Assembly (NCBI RefSeq): GCF_019024325.1
Contig: NZ_JAFNJS010000002.1
Span: forward strand, 434,118-498,117
DNA: 64,000 nucleotides
Direction: 5' to 3'
Source: Falsiroseomonas tokyonensis
Lineage (GTDB): Bacteria > Pseudomonadota > Alphaproteobacteria > Acetobacterales > Acetobacteraceae
The notes under the pieces were generated by a model. That model made no database searches and had not been told where the DNA came from. It saw only the letters and a program-made list of their open reading frames with translations. This document shows positions 45,936-53,655 of this stretch, one piece after another (the first letter of the stretch is position 1; each line of letters begins with the position of its first letter). Position numbers and translations under genes: made by a program.

Positions 45936-45956
45936 CTCCCCCCTGCAAGGGGGGAG
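45936..45956. repeat. C/G-run hairpin between dppB- and dppC-like genes
   Basis: Arms CTCCCCCCT and AGGGGGGAG around GCA, extendable with a one-base bulge. It lies in the 50-base gap between the two permease genes, in the same family as the hairpins at 20777 and 42786. It may trim or stabilise the message rather than end it. Confidence 0.5.
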
Positions 45957-45976
45957 AGGGAGACCAGTCATGCCCC

Positions 45977-46909
45977 TCATGCCAGCCGCGGGTCCAGCGC
46001 CCTTTGCCCGAGATCCGCCGCCAGCGTCGCCAGCATGGTCACCAGCGCCACCAGCAGCAGCGCCACCAACGCCAGGTTGGTGTCGTTGCCCATCACCGCG
46101 TCATAGATCAGCTTGCCCATGCCCGGCCGGGCAAACAGGGTCTCCGTGATCAGCGCGCCGCCCACCAGGCTGCCGGCATCCAGCGCCGCCACCTGCAGCA
46201 CCGGCACCGCCGCATTCGGCGCGGCATGGCGCAGCAGCAGGCGCATCTCGCCGACGCCCCGGGCGCGGGCGGCGGTGATCCAGGGCGCGCGCAGCACGTT
46301 CGTCAGCTCCGCCGCGCTGTGCCGCGCATAGGCGGCGAGATTCGCCATGGCCAGCGTCGCCACCGGCAGCAGCAGGAAGCGCAGCGCCTCCCACCCGCCG
46401 GCCTCGGCCGAGCCGCCGGCGGGCAGCCAGCCGAGCGTGACCGCGAAGACGATGATCAGGAGGATGCCGAGCCAGAAGCTCGGCGCCGACTGGCCGAGGA
46501 TGGCGATGGCATCCGCCAGGGGCGCTAAGCGCGGCCGCATCGCCGCCAGCGCGCCGAGCGAAAGGCCCAGCACCGCGGAAACCGCGATGGCCGCGCCCAG
46601 GAGCACAAGGGTCGAGAGCAGCGCCGGCCCGATGATCTGCGCCACCGGCTGGGCGAACAGCCGCGAATAGCCGAATTCGCCGCGCAGCAGCGCCGCGGCC
46701 CAGGCGAGGTAGCGGGTCAGCAGCGGCTGATCGAGCCCATGCAGCGCCCGCAGCCGCGCCGCATCCTCCGCCGTCAGCCGCGGGTCGCCGGCGAGTGCCA
46801 GGTCGATGGGGTCGCCCGGCATCAGGCCGATCAGCAGGAACATCGCCAGCGACAGCAGCGCCAGCGTGACCGCGATCTGCACGGCGCGGCCGGCCAGCAG
46901 GCGGATCAT
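45977..46909 (-). CDS. ABC transporter permease, DppB-like
   Basis: 310 residues with about six membrane segments. AVQIAVTLALLSLAMFLLIG is the first, and the Opp/Dpp inner-membrane motif is GDPIDLALAGDPRLTAEDAA and later ARARGVGEMRLLLRHAAPNA. It forms the channel with DppC for peptide or related oligomeric substrates. The start ATG overlaps the stop of the VOC gene (ATGA). Confidence 0.92.
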   Translation of the reverse strand: MIRLLAGRAVQIAVTLALLSLAMFLLIGLMPGDPIDLALAGDPRLTAEDAARLRALHGLDQPLLTRYLAWAAALLRGEFGYSRLFAQPVAQIIGPALLSTLVLLGAAIAVSAVLGLSLGALAAMRPRLAPLADAIAILGQSAPSFWLGILLIIVFAVTLGWLPAGGSAEAGGWEALRFLLLPVATLAMANLAAYARHSAAELTNVLRAPWITAARARGVGEMRLLLRHAAPNAAVPVLQVAALDAGSLVGGALITETLFARPGMGKLIYDAVMGNDTNLALVALLLVALVTMLATLAADLGQRALDPRLA

Positions 46910-47280
46910 GCCTCCGGCCGGTGGCAGACGGCCTCGATGCGGTTGCCGGCGGGGTCGCGCAGGAAAGCGGCGTAGTAGTCCGCGTGGTAGTGCGGCCGCA
47001 GCCCCGGCGCCCCGTCATCCTGCCCACCCGCCGCCAAGCCGGCCGTATGGAAAGCGCGCACCGCCGCGCGGTCCGGCGCCCGAAAGGCCCAGTGGCAGCC
47101 AGGGCCGGCCGGCGCTGCCCCCGCGCGGATGGTCAGGTAGCCGGCGGCGTCGCGCGACCCGTAGCCGATGGCCGCTACCTCCCGCCAGACGCAGGGCATG
47201 TCGAGCAGCGGCATCACCGCATCGTAGAACGGCGCGGCACGCGCCAGGTCGCCGATGGCGATCGAGACATGGTCAAGCAT
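46906..47280 (-). CDS. VOC (glyoxalase/bleomycin-resistance) family protein
   Basis: 124 residues: MLDHVSIAIGDLARAAPFYD, VWREVAAIGYGSRDAAGYLT and YYAAFLRDPAGNRIEAVCH, the single betaalphabetabetabeta metal-binding module repeated twice. The start overlaps the binding-protein stop by one base and its stop overlaps the DppB start. It thus sits inside the transporter operon. Metal and substrate unknown; it may act on the transported compound. Confidence 0.88.
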   Translation of the reverse strand: MLDHVSIAIGDLARAAPFYDAVMPLLDMPCVWREVAAIGYGSRDAAGYLTIRAGAAPAGPGCHWAFRAPDRAAVRAFHTAGLAAGGQDDGAPGLRPHYHADYYAAFLRDPAGNRIEAVCHRPEA

Positions 47281-48938
47281 CAGCGCGCCACCCGCCACTG
47301 CTCCACCCAGTTGGAGGAGGGGGTGAGATGCCCGGTCGGCCGCACGCCCTCCAGCCAGGTCGGCCAGACATGTGCATCGGAGCGGAACCAGAGCGGGATC
47401 GCGGGCAGTTCCTCGGCATAGATGGCCTGCAGCCGGTGCCACAGCGCGCGGCGGCGCTCGCGGTCCAGCTCGATCGGCAGGGCTTCGAGCAGCGCGTCCA
47501 TCTCCGCATTGCGGAAGCCGGTGTAGTTCTGGCCGGACCAGTTGCGTTCGGCGGTCGGGATTTCGCTGGAATGCAGCGTGGTGCGGGGCACGTTCTCGGG
47601 GCTGCTGATCCAGGCAAACAGGGCCGCGCCGGTGAAGCGGCGGCGGCTGACCGTCTCGCCGAAGAAGACGCGTGGCGGCTCGTTGCGGATGCGCGTCTCG
47701 ATCCCGGCCTGGCGCCACATGCCCTGGATCACCTGCTGCACCTGCTCGCGGGACCGGTTGCCGGCGGTGGTCATCAGCTCCAGCGTCAGGCGGTCGCCGG
47801 CGGCATTGCGGCGGATGCCATCCGGGCCTGGGGTCCAGCCGGCCTCGGCGAGCAGGGCCGCCGCGCGGGCGGGGTCGAAGGGCCATTGCCGCACGGCGTC
47901 GTCATGCATGCCGTCCAGCGGGTTCACCCCGGTATGCGCCACGGGCTGCCGGTTTTCATAGAGGCGCGCGACGATCTGCGCCCGGTCGGTGGCGAGGACC
48001 AGCGCCTGGCGCACGCGCCGGTCGGCCAGGATCGGGTTGTCCAGCATCAGGTCGAGATGCTCGTAGATCAGGCCCGGCTTGTATTCGAAGCGGAAGCGGC
48101 CGCGGGCGCGACGCTCCAGCGCCGTCACCTGCTCCAGCGGCAGGCCGAGCTCGCCCGCCACCATGTCGAGCTGGCCGGCCAGCAGCTGGGCCTCCAGCGC
48201 CGCGGTATTCTCGATGGTGCGGATGGCGATGCGGCGGAAGGCGGGGGCGGGGCCGGACCAATGCGCATTGCGCTCCAGCGTCACGCCCGCGCCGGGTGTG
48301 GCGGCGGTGACCCGGTAGGGGCCGCTCCACAGGCCGGGGTTGGTGGGCTCCGTCTCATAGGCGCTGCGGGTGCGGTAGGTCCGCGGCTCGGCCTCCCAGC
48401 GGGCGCGCTCGATATGGCTGGGCAGCGGGACCCAATCGCCGGAGGCGCCATATTCGAAGGTGATCTGGTCGAAGCGCAGCGTGATGCGGCGCGCGGATTC
48501 GACGATGGCTTCATAGGCCCGGCGATAGAATTCGCTGCCGCCGAAGCCGGTGGAGAAGTCGCGGCCGGCCTGCCAGGCAAACAGCAGGTCCTCCGCGGTC
48601 ACCGGCGTGCCGTCGCCCCAGGCCCAGCCCTCGCGCAGCTCCCAGGTCACGCGGATGCCGGCCTTGCCATCCGGCGTTTGCTCCCGCACGGCCAGGCCAT
48701 TCTCCAGCGTCGGCACGGTGACGCAGCCGAGGCAGGTCAGCTCCCAATCCGCATCGCGGGCGGTGAGCGGCCGGCGGGTGAAGCCGGCGATATAGGACTT
48801 CGCCGCCATCGATTCGATGTTCGGGTGGAAGGTCGCGGGGTATTGGGTGATGCCGATGGTCAGCGTCTCGCGCGCCGGCTGCGCCAAGGCGGGGCCGGCG
48901 GCGAGGAGGAGGGCGAGGGTCAGCCAGCGGGCGGCCAT
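47280..48938 (-). CDS. ABC transporter substrate-binding protein, family 5 (peptide/nickel type)
   Basis: 552 residues. The signal peptide is MAARWLTLALLLAAGPALA with cleavage near AQP. The family 5 fold is indicated by WELREGWAWGDGTPVTAEDL, RVRQALVLATDRAQIV and AHTGVNPLDG. Binds peptides or other oligomers and delivers them to DppBC. The start at 48938 has GGAG upstream and is inside the toxin gene's 3' end (19-base overlap). An ATG six codons upstream is less likely. Confidence 0.9.
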   Translation of the reverse strand: MAARWLTLALLLAAGPALAQPARETLTIGITQYPATFHPNIESMAAKSYIAGFTRRPLTARDADWELTCLGCVTVPTLENGLAVREQTPDGKAGIRVTWELREGWAWGDGTPVTAEDLLFAWQAGRDFSTGFGGSEFYRRAYEAIVESARRITLRFDQITFEYGASGDWVPLPSHIERARWEAEPRTYRTRSAYETEPTNPGLWSGPYRVTAATPGAGVTLERNAHWSGPAPAFRRIAIRTIENTAALEAQLLAGQLDMVAGELGLPLEQVTALERRARGRFRFEYKPGLIYEHLDLMLDNPILADRRVRQALVLATDRAQIVARLYENRQPVAHTGVNPLDGMHDDAVRQWPFDPARAAALLAEAGWTPGPDGIRRNAAGDRLTLELMTTAGNRSREQVQQVIQGMWRQAGIETRIRNEPPRVFFGETVSRRRFTGAALFAWISSPENVPRTTLHSSEIPTAERNWSGQNYTGFRNAEMDALLEALPIELDRERRRALWHRLQAIYAEELPAIPLWFRSDAHVWPTWLEGVRPTGHLTPSSNWVEQWRVAR

Positions 48939-49201
48939 TGGCGGGCTCCATGCCATACGGCGTGAATAGCGATCCGGTCAGGATGGACACGGTAGATCAG
49001 GCTATAGGGCGTCGGCGGCAACGCCATGATGCGGCGCGTGCCGCCATGAATACGTCCGGCCAGGGGAAAGCGGGTCAGCAGTTCCGCCCTCTGCATCAAG
49101 CCGGCGACCAGCGCATCGGCCGCCGCGGGATTGTCCTGCGCGATGTAGTCACGTGCCTCGCGCAGATGGCGCAGGGCCACCGGCATCCAGACCAGCTTCA
49201 C
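48920..49201 (-). CDS. RelE/ParE-type toxin
   Basis: 93 residues, the usual toxin size: LVWMPVALRHLREARDYIAQ, LLTRFPLAGRIHGGTRRIMA and YSLIYRVHPDRIAIHAVWHG give the RelE/ParE fold. It would cleave ribosome-bound mRNA or poison gyrase; which cannot be decided. Its start overlaps the antitoxin stop by four bases. The stop overlaps the downstream binding-protein gene. The position between pyrE and an ABC transporter operon is unusual. Confidence 0.88.
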   Translation of the reverse strand: MKLVWMPVALRHLREARDYIAQDNPAAADALVAGLMQRAELLTRFPLAGRIHGGTRRIMALPPTPYSLIYRVHPDRIAIHAVWHGARQWPPAG

Positions 49202-49455
49202 CGGCTGGCGTGGCGGGCCCGTATGTCATCGGCCCAAGCCTGCATCTCCCGCATCACCTCGTCATGCGGAACGCCGAGGCCAGCTTCGCTTTCGGCCTCA
49301 GCCTGCGCCAGCGCGGCCTCGAGGGCGGCCTGGTCGGCGACGCGGTCGCGGATGGCCGCGGCGGCCAGCATCTCGGGCGTCGATTGGCGTGCCGTGGCGG
49401 CGGCTTGAAGCGCCGCCGCCACCTCCTCCGGCAAATCGACGCTGATCCGCACCAT
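49198..49455 (-). CDS. Ribbon-helix-helix antitoxin
   Basis: 85 residues starting VRISVDLPEEVAAALQAAAT, a ribbon-helix-helix DNA-binding N-terminus, followed by a helical neutralising tail (EVMREMQAWADDIRARHA). The order antitoxin-toxin with ATGA overlap is classic. It lies 15 bases after pyrE in the same direction, so pyrE may be co-transcribed. It would autorepress the module. Confidence 0.86.
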   Translation of the reverse strand: MVRISVDLPEEVAAALQAAATARQSTPEMLAAAAIRDRVADQAALEAALAQAEAESEAGLGVPHDEVMREMQAWADDIRARHASR

Positions 49456-49470
49456 CCGCCTACCTCCCTT

Positions 49471-50193
49471 CTACTCGCTGCCGTCCTTCGGCTTCGCCTC
49501 CGCCAGCGAGGCGATGCCGCCATGCGCGCCGGACCAGCTCACCGGATCCTCCAGGAACTTGCGGACTTCCTTCAGCGCGGCCTCCGAGAAGTAGGGGCGT
49601 TCGCGGCAGACTTCCAGCACATCCCACCAGGTGCAGAGGTGGTGAAGGTTCAGCCCCATGGCCTTCATCTGCTCGAAGCTGCCGGGGAAGACGCCGTAGT
49701 AGAAGACGACGAAGGTATGGTCACAGGTGGTGCCGGCCTCCCGCAGGGCATTGGCGAAGCGGATCTTGGAGGCACCGTCGGTGGTCAGGTCCTCCACCAG
49801 CAGGGTGCGCTGGCCGACGGGCACCTCGCCCTCGATCTGCGCATTGCGGCCGAACCCCTTGGGCTTCTTCCGCACATAGGCCATCGGCGCCATCATGCGG
49901 TCGGCGATCCAGGCGCCGAAGGGAATGCCGGCGGTCTCGCCGCCGACCACCACATCGATGGACTCGTAGCCGATATGCCGGCCGATCTTCTCCACCGCCA
50001 GGTCGCAGATGCGGTTGCGGGCGCGCGGGAAGGAGATGATCTTGCGGCAATCGATATAGACCGGGCTCTTCCAGCCCGAGGTGAAGGTATAGGGCTCCTC
50101 CGGCCGGAAATTCACCGCCTTGATCTCCAGCAGGATCCGCGCGGTGGTCAGGGCGGCGTCGCGGTCCCAGTCGGAGGCGTGCGGGATGGCCAT
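49471..50193 (-). CDS. pyrE: Orotate phosphoribosyltransferase
   Basis: 240 residues. The PRPP-binding motif is RTLLVEDLTTDGASKIRFAN, and the flexible catalytic loop region is AYVRKKPKGFGRNAQIEGE. The rest matches PyrE of alphaproteobacteria in length. It makes OMP from orotate. The start ATG at 50193 has an AGAGGA site ten bases upstream; the upstream in-frame extension is compositionally junk. It heads a minus-strand run into the toxin-antitoxin pair. Confidence 0.96.
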   Translation of the reverse strand: MAIPHASDWDRDAALTTARILLEIKAVNFRPEEPYTFTSGWKSPVYIDCRKIISFPRARNRICDLAVEKIGRHIGYESIDVVVGGETAGIPFGAWIADRMMAPMAYVRKKPKGFGRNAQIEGEVPVGQRTLLVEDLTTDGASKIRFANALREAGTTCDHTFVVFYYGVFPGSFEQMKAMGLNLHHLCTWWDVLEVCRERPYFSEAALKEVRKFLEDPVSWSGAHGGIASLAEAKPKDGSE

Positions 50194-50254
50194 TGTTTCA
50201 ATATCCTCTGCGCGGGCGATGGCCCGTTGGTAGCCGCCGAAGGCCGCTGCGTCC

Positions 50255-51172
50255 ATGACGGCTGAGGTCTGGGCGCTGGCGGATCCGCGCGCCGGCACGG
50301 CGGCGCAGGCGCTGGGCATCGCGGAGCGTCTGGGGCCGCACCGGGTGATCCCCCTGGAATGGGGCATGGGGGGCCGGCTGCCCTGGCCCTTTCCGACCCT
50401 GATGGGGCTGACGCCGGCGGCGCGGGCACCGTTCGCAGCCCCCTGGCCGCGGCTGGTGGTCTCGGCCGGACGGCGGGCCGGCCCGGTGGCGCGCTGGCTC
50501 GGCGCGCGGGGCGCCCGCACCGTGCACTGCATGCGCGCCTTCGGCCGCTTCGACCTGTCCGTGATCGGCCGCCACGATGCGCCGGGCGAGGCACCCGATG
50601 TGCTGCCCATCCTCGGCGCCGCGCATCGGGTGACGGCCGAGAAGCTGGCCGCCGCCCGGGCGGAATGGGCGGCGCTGTCCGCCCTGCCGGCGCCGCGCGT
50701 CGCGCTGCTGCTGGGCGGGCCGGTGCGGGGGCAGGGGCTGGCCCCCGGCTTGGCCGCAGCGTTGGGCGCGCAGGTGGCGGGTTTCGCGGGCAGCGTGCTG
50801 GCCAGCGCCAGCCGCCGCACCGGCGCCGAGGCGACCGAGGCTCTGGCCCAGGCGCTGTCCCCCGTGCCGCACCGGCTGCATCGCTGGGGGGATACGGCCA
50901 CGAACCCGTATCTCGGCTTCCTGGCCTGGGCCGATGCGGTGGTGGTCAGCGGCGACAGCGTCTCCATGCTCTCCGAGGCGCTGATGACCGCGGCGCCCCT
51001 TTTCGTCGCGCCCCTGGGCGGGGAGGGGCGGCGCCACCTGGCGCTGCATGAAAGCCTCTACGCCGCCGGCCAGGCCCGGCCGCTCACCGAGGCGCCGGCG
51101 CCCTTCGCCCGGGCGCCGCTGGACGAGGTGGGGCGGGTGGCGGCTGAAATCCGCGCGCGCGGCTGGCTGTGA
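50255..51172 (+). CDS. Mitochondrial-fission ELM1 family protein
   Basis: 305 residues of the DUF1022/ELM1 family: VWALADPRAGTAAQALGIAE, a conserved GRLPWPFPTLMGL segment, RVALLLGGPVRG and VSGDSVSMLSEALMTAAP, where the last resembles the UDP-binding Rossmann half of GT-B glycosyltransferases. The function in bacteria is unknown; glycosyltransferase-like activity is possible. It is divergent from pyrE. Its stop overlaps the MsrQ frame (GTGA). Confidence 0.85.
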   Translation: MTAEVWALADPRAGTAAQALGIAERLGPHRVIPLEWGMGGRLPWPFPTLMGLTPAARAPFAAPWPRLVVSAGRRAGPVARWLGARGARTVHCMRAFGRFDLSVIGRHDAPGEAPDVLPILGAAHRVTAEKLAAARAEWAALSALPAPRVALLLGGPVRGQGLAPGLAAALGAQVAGFAGSVLASASRRTGAEATEALAQALSPVPHRLHRWGDTATNPYLGFLAWADAVVVSGDSVSMLSEALMTAAPLFVAPLGGEGRRHLALHESLYAAGQARPLTEAPAPFARAPLDEVGRVAAEIRARGWL

Positions 51173-51183
51173 GACGGAACCGT

Positions 51184-52050
51184 ATGCCCCCTGCCCGCGA
51201 AGTACCCTCCATGAGCAGCACCACCCTCCCTGGCCCCATCGCCTGGCCCTGGCGCGACCGTGCCGGCCGATTCTCCTGGCTGCGCGCCTGCGTGCTGGCC
51301 GCCGCCCTGTCACCCGGCCTGGTCCTGCTGGCCCTGCTCGCCGCCGGCGAGATGGGTGCCGAGCCCTGGAAGGCCGCGACGCGGGAGGCCGGGACCCATG
51401 CGATGCGCCTGCTGCTGGTCAGCCTGGCGGTGACGCCGCTGCGCTACCTGGCCGATTGGCCGAAGGTGGTGACGCTGCGGCGGATGCTGGGGCTGGTGGC
51501 GCTCGGCTACGCCCTGCTGCACCTGTTGCTCTACACCGGCCACATGGCCTGGAACCTGGCGGATGTCGCCAGCGAGATCGTGCTGCGCTTCTACCTGACG
51601 CTGGGCTTCGCGGTGCTGCTGGGGTTGAGCGTGCTGGGCTGGACCTCCACCGATGGCTGGCAGAGGCGGCTCGGCCGGCGCTGGAAGCGGCTGCACAAGG
51701 GCGTCTATGTGCTGGCGGGCCTCGGCATCTTCCACGCCTTCCTGCAGGCCAAGTCGCGCGCCGATTCGGCGGTGGTGCTGGCCGGCATCTTCCTGTGGCT
51801 GATGGGCTGGCGACTGCTGCCGGGCTGGGCGCGGGCGCATGGCGGGGCGCTGGCCGGGCTGGCGGTGTTGGCGGCCCTGGGCGCGGCGGGGCTGGAATGG
51901 GGCTGGTATGCCGCCACCACCAACCTGCCCGCCGCACGCATCCTGGCCGCCAATCTCGATCCTGGCGCCGGGCTGCGGCCCGCGCAGGGGGTGCTGGCGG
52001 CCGGGCTGGCGGTGGCGGCGCTCACCGCCCTGCGCCGTCGCTTCGCCTGA
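51184..52050 (+). CDS. MsrQ-like ferric-reductase transmembrane cytochrome
   Basis: 288 residues with six or so membrane helices. Candidate heme histidines are in GTHAMRLLLVSL, LLYTGHMAWN, and the GIFHAFLQAKS segment; KRLHKGVYVLAGLG is another. MsrQ delivers electrons to the periplasmic methionine-sulfoxide reductase MsrP, but no msrP is next to it, so the partner is unproven. The start is uncertain: ATG at 51184 has a weak GAGACGGA site; MSSTTLP (51211) is an alternative. It follows the ELM1 gene in a likely operon. Confidence 0.8.
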   Translation: MPPAREVPSMSSTTLPGPIAWPWRDRAGRFSWLRACVLAAALSPGLVLLALLAAGEMGAEPWKAATREAGTHAMRLLLVSLAVTPLRYLADWPKVVTLRRMLGLVALGYALLHLLLYTGHMAWNLADVASEIVLRFYLTLGFAVLLGLSVLGWTSTDGWQRRLGRRWKRLHKGVYVLAGLGIFHAFLQAKSRADSAVVLAGIFLWLMGWRLLPGWARAHGGALAGLAVLAALGAAGLEWGWYAATTNLPAARILAANLDPGAGLRPAQGVLAAGLAVAALTALRRRFA

Positions 52051-52113
52051 GCCGGGCTTGTCGCGCGCCGCTCGCGGCGGCAGTTTCGCCGCGAAACGCC
52101 CGGAGGCCCGCCC

Positions 52114-53187
52114 ATGTCCCGCAAGACCTACAAGCTCGCCGTGCTGCCCGGCGACGGCATCGGCAAGGAGACGGTGCCGGAGGGCCTGCGCGTGCTGGAT
52201 GCCGCCGCCCGCCGCTTCGGCTTCGACCTGGAGCTGAAGCATTACGACTGGTCCTGCGAGACCTATGCCCAGACCGGCAAGATGATGCCGGATGACGGGC
52301 TGGACCAGCTGGCGCAATCGGACAGCGTCTTCCTCGGCGCCGTCGGCTGGCCCGGCGTGCCTGACCATGTCTCGCTCTGGGGCCTGCTGATCCCGATCCG
52401 GCGCGGCTTCGACCAGTACATCTCGCTGCGCCCCTGCAAACTGATGCCCGGCGGCCGCACGCCGCTCGCCAATCGCGGCCCCGAGGACATCGATTTCTAC
52501 GTGGTCCGCGAGAATACCGAGGGCGAATACTCCTCCACCGGCGGCCGAATGTTCCCCGGCACGGACCGCGAATTCGTCACGCAGGACAGCGTCTTCACCC
52601 GCGTGGGCGTCGACCGCGTGATGAAATACGCCTTCGAGCTGGCGATGACCCGGCCGCGCCGGAAGCTGACCAGCGCCACCAAGTCGAACGGCATCACCTT
52701 CACCATGCCCTATTGGGACGAGCGATTCGCCGAGATGGCGAAGAACTACCCGGGCGTGACCACGGACCAGTTCCACATCGACATCCTGTGTGCCCATTTC
52801 GTGCAGCACCCGGACTGGTTCGACGTGGTGGTCGGCTCGAACCTGTTCGGCGATATCCTGTCCGACCTCGGCCCGGCTGTCGCAGGCTCCATCGGCATCG
52901 CCCCTTCCGCGAATATCAACCCGGAGAAGAAATTCCCGAGCATGTTCGAGCCGGTGCATGGCAGCGCGCCCGACATCGCCGGCAAGTGGATCTGCAACCC
53001 GATCGGCCAGATCTGGTCCGGCGCCATGATGCTGGAGCATCTGGGCGAGAAGGCCGCCGCCGACTGCATCGTGAAGGCGATCGAGACCCTGCTGGCCGAG
53101 GGCGGGCCGCGCACCCGCGACATGGGCGGCAATGCCGGCACGGTGGATGTCGGCAAGGCGCTGGCGGAGGCCGTGGCGCGGGGCTGA
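52114..53187 (+). CDS. Tartrate dehydrogenase/D-malate-type decarboxylating dehydrogenase
   Basis: 357 residues of the isopropylmalate/isocitrate dehydrogenase superfamily: LAVLPGDGIGKETVPEGLRV at the N-terminus, GPEDIDFYVVRENTEGEYSS as substrate/metal region, VVGSNLFGDILSDLGPAVAG with the metal aspartates, and EPVHGSAPDIAGKWICNPIG as the NAD-binding stretch. The closest match by feel is tartrate dehydrogenase (NAD+, Mn2+) rather than LeuB, because of RENTEGEYSS context. It oxidises hydroxy acids to keto acids. Start ATG follows GGAGGCCCGCCC. Confidence 0.88.
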   Translation: MSRKTYKLAVLPGDGIGKETVPEGLRVLDAAARRFGFDLELKHYDWSCETYAQTGKMMPDDGLDQLAQSDSVFLGAVGWPGVPDHVSLWGLLIPIRRGFDQYISLRPCKLMPGGRTPLANRGPEDIDFYVVRENTEGEYSSTGGRMFPGTDREFVTQDSVFTRVGVDRVMKYAFELAMTRPRRKLTSATKSNGITFTMPYWDERFAEMAKNYPGVTTDQFHIDILCAHFVQHPDWFDVVVGSNLFGDILSDLGPAVAGSIGIAPSANINPEKKFPSMFEPVHGSAPDIAGKWICNPIGQIWSGAMMLEHLGEKAAADCIVKAIETLLAEGGPRTRDMGGNAGTVDVGKALAEAVARG

Positions 53188-53255
53188 ACGCCCCGCCGGG
53201 CGGCCCTGCGGCCGCCTCATCGAATCCGCCCGGCCCGAATGATGCACCCCGTCAC

Positions 53256-53285
53256 TTGAACCGGGCGGCAAGACCGTCGTATAAC
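53256..53285 (+). promoter_or_regulatory. Candidate sigma-70 promoter before the 79-residue gene
   Basis: A -35 TTGAAC (53256-53261) and a -10 TATAAC (53280-53285) stand 18 bases apart, close to sigma-70 consensus. The start point would be about 53292, next to the palindrome at 53295-53315. No other promoter in this window is as clear. Confidence 0.55.
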
Positions 53286-53294
53286 TCGGGTACC

Positions 53295-53315
53295 AGTTGA
53301 GAACCATTCTCAACT
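53295..53315 (+). promoter_or_regulatory. Perfect 9-3-9 palindrome, Irr/Fur-like iron box
   Basis: Arms AGTTGAGAA and TTCTCAACT around CCA. The core (TTGAGAA-N3-TTCTCAA) matches the alphaproteobacterial Irr iron-control-element layout (TTTAGAA-N3-TTCTAAA) with one change per arm, and also resembles Fur boxes. It overlaps the predicted transcription start of the 79-residue gene, fitting repression by an iron regulator. Confidence 0.6.
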
Positions 53316-53353
53316 TCTTCGCATCCCCGCCGCGCGGGAAGACGGGAGTGCCC

Positions 53354-53593
53354 ATGGGTCGCGAATTCAGCCATATCGCCCGGCGCTGCGAGAGGGCCGT
53401 CGTCACTGCCTATCGCGAGCTGCGCGATGGCGGCACCGCCGACTTGGCCGCCTTCACCGCCTGCACCACGCTCTATCGCATCCATCACCCCGAATCCTCG
53501 GTGACGGAGGCGCGGCGCCTGGTCTCCGAATGGATCGACCATCACGTCGTCCAGGGCATGCAGACCGAAGCGCCTGGCTGCGATTGCGACTGA
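53354..53593 (+). CDS. Small unknown protein under a putative iron-box
   Basis: 79 residues from an ATG with GGGAG six bases before it. It is helical (FSHIARRCERAVVTAYRELR; TEARRLVSEWIDHHVVQG), has a leading histidine/cysteine pair and ends EAPGCDCD, which could bind metal. It is not a bacterioferritin-associated ferredoxin. No known family is recognised. The iron-box-like palindrome suggests an iron- or heme-linked role. Confidence 0.75.
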   Translation: MGREFSHIARRCERAVVTAYRELRDGGTADLAAFTACTTLYRIHHPESSVTEARRLVSEWIDHHVVQGMQTEAPGCDCD

Positions 53594-53655
53594 CTGCGGT
53601 TGCGAATGATTCGCAGCTGCGGAGTCGGTTGGTGGGCGCGCGCCTGAAGGCGCGC

